From the NCBI RefSeq assembly GCF_014851395.1, contig NW_024044681.1, positions 3,329,014 through 3,393,013 on the forward strand: DNA of 64,000 nucleotides, written 5' to 3'. The notes beneath the pieces are model-generated. The model worked only from the letters and a program-made list of their open reading frames with translations, made no database searches and was not told the DNA's origin. Source of the DNA: Micropterus salmoides (taxonomy: Eukaryota > Chordata > Actinopteri > Centrarchiformes > Centrarchidae). Positions 39,171 to 51,089 of this stretch are shown here, one piece after another. The translations under genes were made by a program, and so were the position numbers. Positions within the stretch are counted from its first letter, which is position 1. The number at the start of each line of letters is the position of its first letter.

Positions 39171-40210
39171 GTCAGAGTTGATCTTAAAAATGTGTTTTGG
39201 TCCTCTGAGGAGCTGGAACCAGATCAATTCTGGACTTTTCTGCTTGAAGGACTTAAAATCATTGCAGACTAATAATCACGAGGCAACTGGCCCTCACGTT
39301 GGGCCCCCGGAGTGCGCAGCAGTTTGTTCATGCTTGAGATGAAGAGCGTTGATTATTTCTGTCCACATTTGTCGCCACAGATCAAATCAGACTCTCCATT
39401 TTCAGTCCTGAGCCGTTACATGAAACCTTCCTCTGTTGATCATAGTAAAATACCCGTCAGAGCAACACTCAGTGAGGAGAAATTAACCTTTTAACGACTC
39501 GCCCTCCCCGCAGATGAACTCTCGGACGCCTTCTTCCCTCTCGTGAACTGAAATAAGCGCTTTTCTTCTTGCGGTTGTGTGTTTGTGTCGTTAACCTGAT
39601 GAAAGGGCCTCAGCCTGAGATCTGCTTCAGCTACAACCCCACCTGATCAATTTTTCAAAAGGGCCTTTGAAGTCACCCTTGTTGAATGCAGAGTCCTACT
39701 TCCTTTTACGGCGAGGCCTCTTCCCCCTTTTAAAGAACGCCACTGGGAGACTCAATAATGCATAAAGAGCAGGGCATTGTGGGATGCTGCCCTAGAAGGA
39801 GTATGTAAATGAATTCTGGGTAAGAAGGCCAAAAAACCAGCACACTTGTGATTTAAACTCTATTATTTTGCAGGTTTAAAGTTTTCTAATTTAACGTGTT
39901 GGAGGATTGCAGCGGCGCCGGCAGGACAAAATGTTCTCTCTTCTTTTTTTCCCATCCCGGAGAAAAAGCTGCAGCGCTTCACATTTTCATAGAAGCCAGA
40001 CGTCCAATCAAGGGCCCGACGCCGACCGCAGGAGACCAATCTCTCCGAGCCGAAGTCCACGAAATGGTTTCCATAACAAAGACTAATCAGACTAACATTT
40101 CTTTGTCAGTCCTCTTCCATAATTGACCTCTTTCTGGTGGTGTCTGTTTGGCTGGCTGAGTGAGCCCATTGTTTGTTCCAAAAAAGGCTCGACGCAGGAA
40201 CCACTTCCTC

Positions 40211-40253
40211 ACCCACACACACACATATATATATAAATATATATCTATATATC
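40211..40253. repeat. compound (CA)n(TA)n microsatellite
   Basis: ACACACACAC followed by ATATATATATAAATATATAT and TCTATATATC. Confidence 0.85.
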
Positions 40254-40439
40254 TGGGCAGGAGGCAACAAAAACCCAATCAGGGAGCAGTGAACGAGGCC
40301 TGGACAGCAGGGGCTGAGAAGGAACCAGCTGCTGAGCAGAGACAATAACATTCCTCTCTGCTCACAGAGACAAAGACTGAAAACATCTAGAGCGTTCTGA
40401 GCTGAAAAAAGCTTTCTCTACGTTTGACTGATCACATTT

Positions 40440-40965
40440 ACTTGCTGGTTAATTAATGGCAGATGAAGTACTATAAAAGTCCTGCATTGAAAGAGTTTCT
40501 GCAGTAAAAGTATGCGAGTCTAATCAGGAAAATGTGCTCAAAGTATTAAAGCAGTAAAATGTCCTGTTATATATTTCATTAATCAGTAAACTAATGTTTT
40601 CTGGAGAGCAGTGCACCTCAAACACATCTTTCACTGCTGAACTAGATTTAATTATTGAGGGAGTACATTCACATTTTGCCAACTTTGCACAGCGAGTACA
40701 GAACAAATACTGGTTTCAGAGAAAGTACTCAACCTGAGGAGGAGATCAATGAATTAATAAACGCACTTAAATTACTCATCAGTAATGCATGCTCTTAGAT
40801 TAAATGTTGAATTACACATTTAAACATGCATGGAGGATATAAAATCTCTCTTTCTAAAATCAAAACAATTGCATGGAGGAAGTACTAATAAAAGTCCTGC
40901 ATTAAAATGTTACTGCAGTAAAAGTATGTGAGTATAATCAGGAAAATGTCTCCTCTCCTCATAAA
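40440..40965 (+). repeat. two copies of an AGTAAAAGTATG repeat
   Basis: GAAGTACTATAAAAGTCCTG with GCAGTAAAAGTATGCGAGTC (40465-40530) recurs as GAAGTACTAATAAAAGTCCT with GCAGTAAAAGTATGTGAGTA (40880-40945), both followed by ATCAGGAAAATGT. It belongs to the family seen inverted at 14440. Confidence 0.6.
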
Positions 40966-41224
40966 GCAGGATGCTGCAGCTCGTCCCGAACTGCTGATTA
41001 TTTCCATCAACACGGAGACGGTTTATAAAAATTCAAAGGTCGACGGAAACGCCAAAATTTACATTTACGTCACATGACTGATCAGCTGCTTCTGCTGTCG
41101 GCGTCTTCACAGATATTCCCATAACGCGCAGAAACACGGCTGGTGGCAACTTGAGATATTTTTTACCCCGCCGCTAAATATTTGCTGTCTCCCTACTTTC
41201 AAATGAGCCTGGCTGCTCAGAAGA

Positions 41225-41528
41225 GGAACAAACTGGTACCAAGTCCGTGCCAAAATTCTGAAAACACGTCTGTACTGGTTTTGCTAGATACCAAAGGGAA
41301 AGCGATGCAACACGTGGAAGATGGCGACACGTGCAGCTGCAGCTCGCCTCGAACAATAGAAAAGAGTTTGGAACCAGCTTAAGTTCTGGATCTGCTGGAG
41401 AGCCGGTTCAGGCAGACGTTTCACAGTCCGATCACCTGAGAATCACCACAGGTGACGCTCCTGTTCCTGTGGGAGGAGTTAGGGAGCGTCTGAAAAGGTC
41501 AACGCGATCCATTTCACTCACCAATAAC
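41225..41528 (+). repeat. dispersed repeat, plus-strand copy
   Basis: Shares with 54600-54955 (reverse) the motifs CTGGTACCAAGTCCGTGCCA, AAATTCTGAAAACACGTCTG, GTGGAAGATGGCGACACG, AGTTCTGGATCTGCTGGAGA, CAGACGTTTCACAGTCCGAT, GCTCCTGTTCCTGTGGGAGG and TCACCAATAAC. No coding capacity is supported. Confidence 0.8.
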
Positions 41529-42177
41529 TGATTAGTTTTATAATCTAAAAATCTCAGATGACTGCCAGGAAAGACAGAGACCACCCTTAAACATGTCCCA
41601 CCTGAGAGTGTGTAGAGAAAAGTGAAGTGATTAATTAATTTAATGATTAAATATGCAGCGAGCAGGCTGTAAACACTTCGCTCATTCATGAATACATAAT
41701 ACAAATGTGGTACAAGCGGAAGCCTGAAGTCATGCGGAGACGAGTTCGTGGCCTTCGTCGCCTTAAAAACAAGGTGGAGAAGAATCTGGAACAGCAGCAG
41801 GGTTGTAACGGGGGGTAGAAAGCAGGACGTGCTTACTGTGTGGTGTCGTGCTGCTGATTGGATTCCTCCTGCAAACGCTTGGAACAACACGGTAATTGAT
41901 GCGCTGCGAGTTAGTCCACACCAGTTCAAAGGATCAAGTAAAACAATTAATAATTTGCAGTGAGCAGTCCTTCAACATTATTCATGCCGCCGCACCCCGT
42001 GGCCCCTTCATAATTACCATTTAACAGAGCCGTCTGAGCCAATCGGGGGCCCGGACGCCGAGGACTGATTCAGCAGCTCTGGAGACGGCGCCCACGCTGA
42101 CCGGCGAGGGGTTTGAATGAGCAGCGCTTTAAGGTGAGACGCTCAACTTTGATAAGAGACATCACCGTGAAACTCTC

Positions 42178-42332
42178 TCAGGTGATTACTCACATTTAGA
42201 CCAAATGTTACGTTCACATATGCAAATGAGGCCGTATCTAATTAAATATGCGCTCATTTGCATCCATTTCAAGAGCTGAAATCTGAACACTGGATTAGGT
42301 CAGGTTCAAAATTATTGTTTATTTTGTTGACA
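42178..42332 (+). repeat. dispersed repeat with ATATGCAAATGAGGC, copy 1
   Basis: TTACTCACATTTAGAC, ATATGCAAATGAGGC, TAATTAAATATGCGCTCATT, GAAATCTGAACACTGGATTA, GGTTCAAAATTATTG and GTTAGACTCAA are repeated in order at 43938-44112. The ATGCAAAT octamer is incidental to the repeat. Confidence 0.7.
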
Positions 42333-42898
42333 CGTTAGACTCAACTGTCAAACGGTCGGATCAAGTAAAGGCAAAGTTCAGGTCAGCAAAACTGAGAAAT
42401 AATGTAAATATCAGAGATGCCTTTAAATTAAAGGGGAATCCTTCATTTAATTGTTAGCTTTATATCTGTTTGTGACGTAAACGTTGTTTTTAACTTTGGA
42501 AGTTTGCAGCTTACTTTGGATCCATTTACGGTTTTTCACCTGAACTCCTTAGATTTACAGAAGAACTACAAACATGGTGGATTAACACGTCTGACCGGAG
42601 CTGCGTGTCGAGTGAGACGAGAGATGGTCACTGGTTTCAAACGATGATTTCTACAGATTATTTCATTCGCTCATCGATGCGTCGTTTAACAAGTACTACC
42701 CCCCCCCCCCCCCCGCCAACTCAACAGTCAATCATGATTTGAGTAAAATGCTACAGTTCCTGTCACCGTGTTTGTGGTCTGCGTCTCTTTCTGCCTCCAC
42801 TTTGCAAACAGCGCCATTATAATCACGTGAAAGACAGTGTGCTGTACAGTTATATGGATTAAACGAATTACGAATTTTAGTAATCGATGAATCGTTTC

Positions 42899-43108
42899 AT
42901 TTAATTTATTTATTGTAGTTACTGGATTTAATTTATTTATTTATTTATTGTAGTTACTGGATTTATTTATTTATTTATTTATTGTAGTTATTTGATTTAT
43001 TTATTTATTGGATTTATTTATTTATTTATTGTAGTTATTTTATTTATTTATTGTAGTTATTTAATTTATTTATTGTAGTTATTTAATTTATTTATTGTAG
43101 TATATTTT
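42899..43108 (+). repeat. (TTTA)n with ATTGTAGTTA interspersion
   Basis: Runs of TTTATTTATTTA are broken at intervals by TTATTGTAGTTACTGGATTT or TTATTGTAGTTATTT, so the tract behaves as a compound minisatellite of about 25-40 bp units built on a TTTA microsatellite. Confidence 0.85.
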
Positions 43109-43937
43109 TTCCTTTCTCTGTTGTTTTTGTCATTTGTTTTCAGAATACAAAATCTTTTGACACTGTTGAGATTTGTGAGCTGATATATTCTATATATATT
43201 CTGGTGTGACAGAAACTCTTGAATAAAGCTCATTCGTCGTCTCTCAGTTTACTTCTGCACATATTTCCCCCCCCCCAAAATAAAAAGGTCCCATTGAAGC
43301 AGCAGGACTCTCTCCACGACCTGAACACTACCAGGTGCTACCTGAGCATCACAGCGCTGCAGCCGAACCTGCGCCTGGTAGTAACAAGAATATGGTCGCA
43401 TAAACTATTAGATCATTTAACTAGTGTTCTGAAATTTAAAAATCATAACCCACCCGTAGATAAAACTGATTCTCCACCACTTGTAAACTCCCCAAACCGC
43501 AGCGCCGCCGCTCAATGTTTAATTAGGATGACCTCTTTAGTTCGGAGGATAAATAAAAGATTAAAGAAGAGCCCAGTTAATACAAAAGCAGGAGAGTGGG
43601 AGCTCAAGAAACTGACTTTCAACTCCAGACTTCTGCGGGTCTGAGCCAGTTTGAGCTGTTGACTCTGCTCAGTAATAACAGCAGCAGCAGCAGCTGCAGT
43701 CTGACAGCAACAAACAACCATCAGTCATCACTTTATAACGGAGGAGCAGAAAAGAGGGTGTTCAAAGAAAGAAAGAGGCTTTATGAGCCAAACAGTGCTA
43801 CAGCCAGGGGTATCTGTCCTCATTCTTCTGCAGCCCAACAGGCCGAGCAGACGGATGTTCTTCACTCATGACGTTAAAGTAAGACGCTGCAGGTGAACAG
43901 GGTCAAATATTTAATTTACCACCATGAAACTTTCCCT

Positions 43938-44112
43938 GTTCATTACTCACATTAAGACTATATTTTTCTGTATTACAGGTTTGCTTAAATTTTATGTTTA
44001 AATATGCAAATGAGGCAGTCTCTAATGAAATATGTATTTTAAGTAGTGGAATCTGAAAACTGGATTAATACGGGTTCAAAATGATTGTTTTATTACATTA
44101 GACTCAAATATT
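43938..44112 (+). repeat. dispersed repeat with ATATGCAAATGAGGC, copy 2
   Basis: Contains TTACTCACATTAAGAC, ATATGCAAATGAGGC, CTCTAATGAAATATG, GGAATCTGAAAACTGGATTA, GGTTCAAAATGATTG and ATTAGACTCAA, matching 42178-42332. Confidence 0.7.
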
Positions 44113-44504
44113 TTTACAGAGGAAATTTTGCATTTCTCTTTCTATTATTTCATAAATAAAAATACTATTAACCTCCTAACATTCCTGTAAAACGCCTCTT
44201 CAAGGCAGATCCAAAGTAAACTGGATGTGGTTCTTGAACCATCTGGAGTCTCTGCCTGGTTTTGGGTTTCTCTGAAAGAAACACTCTGGAGAGTCTGAAA
44301 CAAAAGTCAGAATGACTGTAAGAGCTACTGGAATAGATTAATATAACTAATATATTTTGAAAATGTTTGCTAACAAATGCACGCAGACTACAGCTGGAAC
44401 TTATTAGCTGTCTTAACTAATCCGAGTTTAAATTTCATACCAGTACCATGAAAAATGACTATTTAACACAGGTTTAGCGTTTTATTTATTTATTTATTCT
44501 AAAT

Positions 44505-44979
44505 AAGCCCCGCCCCTTGGCGCTCCGTATCAGCCGGCTGCTCCACGCAGACGTGGTTTTTTGCTGGTAGATCATGAACTTCCTACTTAAAGCTGGATAT
44601 CGTTATTTTCAGAATCTTATTGGCTACAGGAAGCGCCCGTCATCGACTGGTTGCTTGCAATTGGCTCGGCCCACCCAGGAAATAACAGGGGCCGGCCCTT
44701 CTTCACAGCGCGGGCTCTCATTGGCTGCTGTAGGCTGTGAAAGTGAGACGTGAGCTCAGCAGCTATTCTGAATACAAGCTATCGTAGTCTTTACATTCGA
44801 ATCGAGTTATTACATTATAATGACACACGAGCCGCGTCTGCCGGCAGATATGAAGCAGCAGATCCTGAAGATTTACTGATGGAGTAATGTGCTGTGGACG
44901 AAATGTTTGAACTGGACTGGATCGTCTGGACCGTTTTTGTTGGAATATCGTTGGATTAAGTTACTGTGAGGCTTCACAG
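44505..44979 (+). promoter_or_regulatory. promoter-like block with a possible first exon
   Basis: A GC box (GCCCCGCCCC near 44508) is followed by three inverted CCAAT boxes: ATTGG at 44619, 44660 and 44720. The next 250 bases end in a good donor, CTTCACAG|GTGAGTCG, at 44979/44980. In between are only short upstream frames such as ATG AAG CAG CAG ATC … TGA. This looks like the promoter and non-coding first exon of a plus-strand transcript nested opposite to phf21b, but an old transposon promoter is equally possible. No downstream exon was found. Confidence 0.35.
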
Positions 44980-45784
44980 GTGAGTCGCGTCACTTTCGAT
45001 TGTACTGGCTGGTCTGACAGAAGCGCTGATTGTTGATTGGAGGATTTTAGCTTTCAGACATCACATGAGTATGAAGTTAACATATCAGCTGTGTGCACAT
45101 ACCGAAAGCTGCCGCCAGGCCCTGACGGCCTGTGGGCGGGCTGCTGGAATGTTAAGAGTACAGCCATAAAAATCTTTTTTCGCCATGTTTTGGAGAATAA
45201 AATGTTCTATAATTCAGCCTGTGAATGATAGAAGAACAAACCCCTCTGAAAAAACCTTCAGAATAAAGTCAGGAGCTGCTGAGGTGGAGATTTCAGGCCT
45301 GTAAAGACAAATAATGTAGAATTCTACACATTCTCATTAAAAATCAATATTTACAGAGTCGATATCTGATCAAATCCTCAACAACAATACAGAACATCTA
45401 AAAACAAATCCGAACAGATAACTGAGAAACAGGTTGAATCAAACAGAGACGTCGTTATAAAATCATGATAACATTTCTAATACAAACCACTAAAGGATCT
45501 GAACCTAAATGGAACCTCAAAACCACCCAGAGAGACTTTGTCCAACAACACACCTCCCAACACATCATGGAGGTAAGACACGTGACGCTGCCGGGTTCAG
45601 GTAGTTCACTCTGAACTCCGTGAAGTGGGTTATGGGAGCAGCAGCAGCTTTCACTGATCAAAGACACCCGGGAGACGCTCGCCACAAACCCGAGGACCGC
45701 ACTTCCTGTTCGGAGGAGCCGGAGAGAGACTGGCAGAAATACTAAGCGTCAGCAGTTCAGCACAGCGGGTACCTGCTCTTCCCT

Positions 45785-46085
45785 AGAGATCCTTTTCCAG
45801 GACTTTTCCAGGACCTTTTCAGGGATCTACTGTAGCTGGTTTGACAGACAGGCGTCAGGGCAGAAGTCTGATTTTAAAGACGTGCGGCGCTTTAAAGCTA
45901 GATGAGAAGTAAATCTATGAAGCTAATAAAAACTACAACACAGCCAGCAGTGAGTAATATCCATCCATCCTGCGCTACCATGTGACTCAGGCGTGTTTAA
46001 CCTTTTCTCTCATCTTCCAGGTGTTTTCCATGACCGGACTATCGGTCAAGTCTTTCCCAGGTTTCCCAGGACACGTGCAGAGGTG
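45785..46085 (+). repeat. TTTTCCAGGACTTTTCC repeats
   Basis: TCCTTTTCCAGGACTTTTCC with AGGACCTTTTCAGGGATC (45790-45828) and GTTTCCCAGGACACGTG (46060-46077) belong to a short fish repeat also seen at 17825-17890 and 31630-31680. A consensus-like GTGAGT follows at 46083, but no exon is supported. Confidence 0.45.
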
Positions 46086-46249
46086 AGTCTATAGTTTATA
46101 GGTGGAAACATTAGTCTGTAGTCTAACCTGGAGGACTTTTATTTGGCTTGACGGCGAGAAAAAGATGCTCAGCCGAGGAGATTTCCAACATTTTGTTCAC
46201 GGGCATTTCCGCTTTATTGAATCTAGAAATATCTTCTTCGTGTTTCTAC

Positions 46250-46760
46250 AAATCTTGTGTGTGTTTATTTAGTAAAATTTGATCACAAAACATGTCAGAT
46301 GTTTTTATTTTGGCTTATTTATTTTAAAAAAACCTTTTGGCTAAGGTTGTACAGATTTTGTGGGGGTGCAGAATTTGAAGCCGATCCAAGAAATGACGTC
46401 ACGGTGAGCAAAAACGCCAGCGTGGGCCCTGGGGAAATATTTCTACTGCAGATTAAAAGTATGAAAACGCCCGTGAAAGTTCAAATAACGTGTTCAGAAA
46501 TAATTTGGTCACGTTTCTACATTTAGAAATCGTTTGCATCAACATGTTTTGTGTCTTCATTTAGTCAAATCTGCCGAAAAACACGTCTACCAGTTATTAT
46601 GTCTCACGGACTCACATAATCTTTTACCTTTGGCTGTACAGATTTGAGGGATATGAATAATTTAAAGATCCTCTAACAAGCATCATGGTAATGAGTAAAA
46701 ACACCAGCGTGGGCTCAGGCGGCCTGTTTCTGTTGTTTAAAAAACTTTCTCCTAGTTGAA
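46250..46760 (+). repeat. two tandem copies of a ~290-bp repeat
   Basis: Copy 1 (46250-46530) and copy 2 (46545-46760) share TTTAGTAAAATTTG / TTTAGTCAAATCTG, TTTGGCTAAGGTTGTACAGA / TTTGGCTGTACAGATTTG, and GAGCAAAAACGCCAGCGTGG / GAGTAAAAACACCAGCGTGG, followed by GGCCCTGGGG or GCTCAGGCGG. Copy 2 is shorter. Confidence 0.65.
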
Positions 46761-47360
46761 ATCTCACATGGAGACATTTCAGATGCTGCTGTCAAAATAA
46801 TCTGCCATAAAGCGCGTTGACATAATGCGGCTCAGCGTTTGATGATAAAGGGGGTCTTTCTGGGCCGGCTGCCGGCTGTGCACAGCGGCGGCGGCAGCCG
46901 GTAAGCTGCTGACCGAAGGCGGCGCTCGGTTATCAACAGACGAGCTGGAAGCCCTTATCGAGGGAAAAGTCAACGAGGCTGCTTTTCCAAACGCTGTGCC
47001 TTTTACAGGAAGGAAAACCGCCTCAACAAGGACGCGATTCTAATCTCTGTGGAGAAAGTCAGACCCGTCCTTTAAACGGCGGCGTTCAAGGTGAGCTCAT
47101 CGAGCCTCCGCAGGGCTTCCTGGCTGCTTCGTGTCAGGCAGCCGTTTTATTGCTTTAAAAGGGAAATAAAGGGGTTTCATGTTTTATGAAGTCACAAAAA
47201 GGTTCACGTGAGATACGCAGAGGTACGGAGGCCGCGCAGGGCCAAAACATGTGACTGCATTTCAGATCCTGGTGGTCAGTTCTGACACAAGTCAGCCTTT
47301 ATGACATTCTCCTTTTATCTGAAGTCCATACTGAAAATAAAGGCAGATAACAGATCAATA

Positions 47361-47450
47361 AAGCTGCAGCTAACATTTATTTTTGATTCCTCTGCAGATT
47401 ATTTTCTCAATGAATCCAAAGATCCTTTGGTCCATAAAAAAACTACATAA
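47361..47450 (+). mobile_element. palindromic MITE, 5' fragment
   Basis: AAGCTGCAGCTAACATTTAT, TGCAGATTATTTTCTCAATG and TTTGGTCCATAAA match the first 80-90 bases of the family seen at 38380. Confidence 0.55.
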
Positions 47451-48052
47451 GAACTGAAATATGTAAATTTTATTCCGGGTTTTTCAACTACAAATACATA
47501 CAAATGTGTCCTATGTCCCCTTTTTAAATCAGACCTGTAATAAACTGAAATAAACAGAAGACCTGAGCAACACATGTGGGATCTGAAGTGACTAATCTAA
47601 ACGTCTTCACGGGTTTTTCTGTTACAGTGGTTTTCTGCAGAAGGTCCTTGTTTCTTATTGGCCGACACACGTGTGTTAAACCGGAATATGAAGCAAACAT
47701 CTGATTCTGCTCATTAAAAGCACATTAGCTACTTTTACATCTAATTCTGAGTGTGAAAGTTCGTTCTTGACCTTAAAAAACTAAATGAATCCCATTCAGC
47801 TGCTCAGCGGTCAAGTTTCAAACACTGTTAGCAGCTTTGAAGTCATTTAATTGACCCAAAGTTACGTTAAACGTCATTAAATTGCATCATCATGAATTTG
47901 TGTGTTGATGTTAAATCACCTTTTTAAATGACCTTTTTAGCATCTATGGAAACTCACTTTGTGTAAACATTATTCAAAATCACAGAACTTTATTGAAATT
48001 CTGGTGGAGATCAAAAAATTAACAAAGATACCAAATCTGTGGACTGTGTCTA

Positions 48053-48072
48053 TATTATTATTATTATTATTA
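48053..48072. repeat. (TTA)n microsatellite
   Basis: About 6-7 perfect units of TTA. Confidence 0.85.
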
Positions 48073-49364
48073 TCTTCCTTACTTCCCAACAGAAAGATAA
48101 CAATTCTTCTGTTTGACTCTGTTTTTACTTATTTATTTCTTTCTTGTTTGTTTTGATTTTCCCCCACTGTAGCGGCGGCGGTGTAAACGCCTGTTTCCCA
48201 TGATAAACGCAGCCCCTTTGAATTGAACTGAATCTGTCAGGCTGCATTTGGGTAAAATGTGTATAAATTGTATTACAGGACGTGTCGAGTGCTTCTGTTT
48301 GATGAAAGGGTGCAGACATAAAAACACTTTGAATGTGTCACTGAGTGTAAAAATCACTAATGAAGCACCACAGCCAGCAGAAATAATAAAACAGGTGGCA
48401 CGCAGATATATTATTTTCTGGATTTAACGCTGCTTAAGAGGAAATAAAAGTGTAAATCAGAGTTGAGGAGGTAAACGACGCCCGGCGGCATCTTTTGCTT
48501 TGGTTTCTTGGATAAAACCGAGCTCGGTCCACGCTGCCCGCTGACTGACGGGTAAGCGGTGACTCACACCTGAGCTGAACTGTAATCCGTTATTCATGAA
48601 AAGAGCTCACGTCCACGAGCCGCTTCCCTGTCAGGGAATTTGCTCGCGCCTCATCAGAAAGACGATATTCACGGTGTCAGTCAGCTGGACGGCTGAGACG
48701 TGGACGCCACGGGTGGGCGCAGGAAGGAGCTGACAAACACAAACACACGTGTTCAAATAACAACTCAAATCCTCGTTATCTTATTCTGAAGGGCTGGGAG
48801 GACGACTTTCTATTCTTGTGCGACCCGTTCGCACGGGAAGCCGAGGCCCAGGTGACTGGACGGTGATAAAGACGTGTTGCTATGATACTGAGGTGAGAAA
48901 ATGTGAGGAAGTTCATTAAGGCCTGTGAATGAGGCTCCGCAGAGAGACAGAGGGGGAACAAATGAGTGCAGCTTCTGTCCCTGCAGCTCATCACCGTGCA
49001 GCAGACAGACGACCTCCGCGAGCCGCAGCACGCCGCCTCTCTCAGTCTGCGCAGGTTCACACAGTCCATCACCTTCACAGCCTGCCTGTTACGCAACACA
49101 GACCATAATAACTACAAAAATCAGCTACCTGGACTTTTCAAACAAGTCTGTCCACCAGACACAGGTTTATTTTTACTAAAGGAAAAACCAACCTAAGGGC
49201 TCAGGCTCGAGATCCGTGTCGGGCAGCAACACCTTCCTCCGTAACTAAGGGTTACAATCAGTAATCAGTCAGATTATTACAGTTATTCATCCAAGTTCTG
49301 CCTTACCAGAACGCTTTGTTCAGTTTTTCCTGGATGTGAATGCGCGACAGGTCCAGAAGCCGGA

Positions 49365-49460
49365 ACTCGCGGAATTTAAATACCGCGCTATTGGTCGAGC
49401 CTGCCGCGAAGGACGGCGAGCACCGCAACAACCGCAGCGTTCATACTCTACACTTCAGGG
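49365..49460 (+). promoter_or_regulatory. TATA plus inverted CCAAT, possible element promoter
   Basis: GAATTTAAATACCGCGCTAT, then TGGTCGAGCCTGCCGCGAAG: a TTTAAATA box with an inverted CCAAT (ATTGG near 49390) in a CpG-rich island. No coding sequence follows; it may derive from a transposable element. Confidence 0.2.
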
Positions 49461-49588
49461 CCTGATAGTTCAGTAAATTAGTGCTTCAAAAGTTCCACGA
49501 GCTCCGTAACAAACGGTACGTGACCTGACTGCTGCTGCTGTGCAGCTAAATGGCACCAGATTACTTCACTGATGAAACATGTGATAAT

Positions 49589-49614
49589 ACACACACACAC
49601 ACACACACACACAC
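49589..49614. repeat. (AC)13 microsatellite
   Basis: Thirteen perfect AC units. Confidence 0.9.
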
Positions 49615-50802
49615 CATGTTATTCAAGTCAGCTGCTAGCCAGAAAGCTAAAGGGAGCGTAGGTGCCTAATCTGCAGAGAGGCGTTAAGGCCCAACGGCGG
49701 CTACAGTCTGGGGGATAACGGTAACAACACCTAAATGAAAACCACAACTCAAAACCTTCATAGCACAATAGAAACTGCTTATATGTAAATAATGCAGAAA
49801 CAAACTCAGATTGTCCTCTCTGGGCACCAGTTCAGACTCAAAACAGGCTCTGTTCATCCAAAGCAACAACGTTAATTCATTTCAATCAATTCAGCAAAAT
49901 CAATAATTCAATTCCTCGACAGTTAGGAGTCAGGACGGCGACACAAAGCCAACGGGCTGGGCAACAAACGAAGGTACCGACGGTTTGAGTGCATTTAGTT
50001 TGTTTATTCCTGTCCCTGTGAGAATAAATCTTTTATATTCAAACAGCCGCTCTCACTGCTAGGATCTGGCCAAACGTCAGCACTGATCCCTTTTACAAAC
50101 ACCACAGATTAATTAGCATCACGACCTGAGGCCCCTCCCCCTCGGACTAGAACCCGGTTGAACTTTGTAAATATCAAACATGCCGATATATATTGAGCGT
50201 AACTTTGTACGGATGGTATCTGAGTGCAGGAGGAAATAGTACAAAAACACACTGACGTCCATGAAGCCGCAACAATTAACTTCAGGTGTGCGTGAAATTG
50301 AGCAATGATGTGGACTATGTGCTGAAAATAGTCGCCACAAAGGGCAGGAGATATCTCTCACAAACAAAACATGCAAATTACTCTGTAGCACTTTGTCTGC
50401 GCCACACAAACACGTCTTCAAAAAGAAGAAGAGGCTCTGCTCGCGATGCAGGGAGGCAATTTTTGAATTATTACAGCAATTTTCACGGCTTTTTGAGTAG
50501 GATAATCTGAGCTCTGCAGCACTCCGACTCTCTCCCTCCCCGAAGGGAGGAACACGACAGTCACACTGAGCTGAAGGATGTTTCCACCTGCCACCTCCAA
50601 ACCACAGAAGAAGAAGCAGCAGCTTCCAGGCGTCGAGGGCACGTCATCGCTTTGCTTCCTCTGAGGGTGCAGATGTTAAAATGATCGTGTACACGAGCTC
50701 AGCTCTGAGGGGGGAGAGGCAGCGGCACTCGTGTGACGGACGATTAGATGTGATAAATAAAAAGACGCACGTTCATAAGAAAATCTTCATCAGAATAAAA
50801 AC

Positions 50803-51089
50803 AGGGGTTGCAAATTAGTCGCGGCTAGAAACCTGTGCGATTCATTATCGACTCATCTGACGACTATTTTCAGGATTAATCATTAAGTCTGTAAAAAATC
50901 AAACGTCTTCAAACCGCTTCTTTTGTTCAACCAACAGTCCAAAACCCAAAGACTCATAAATGACAAAGAATAGCAGCAATATCTCACATTTAAGATGAAA
51001 CCAGTTCAATTTTTTACAGTTTTGCTTCAAAAAAAATGACTGAAACTATTAATGGATTCAAAAGAGTTTGACTAATCGATGCAGCTTTA
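50803..51089 (+). mobile_element. palindromic MITE, diverged second copy
   Basis: Same family and orientation as 38380-38712 but older: GTTGCAAATTAGTC at the start, ATTATCGACTCATCTGACGA, AACGTCTTCAAACCGCTTC, ATCTCACATTTAAGATG and the end ACTAATCGATGCAGCTTTAG. Confidence 0.7.

Larger units (their letters stand above)
39171..44504. other. presumed intron, repeat-rich, no gene recognised
   Basis: Holds the duplicated AGTAAAAGTATG repeat, the 41225 and 42178/43938 repeats, a C16 run at 42699-42714 and the (TTTA)n region. The 165-codon minus frame 41432-41929 overlaps the 41225 repeat and shows no domain. Confidence 0.45.

Noticed and set aside
41432..41929. 165-codon minus-strand frame
   Set aside because: Overlaps a dispersed repeat, shows no known domain, and its hydrophobic stretches are not matched by splice sites or a start context.
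43219..43644. 141-codon plus-strand frame
   Set aside because: No domain, begins in a C-run, lacks splice sites, and is flanked by repeats.
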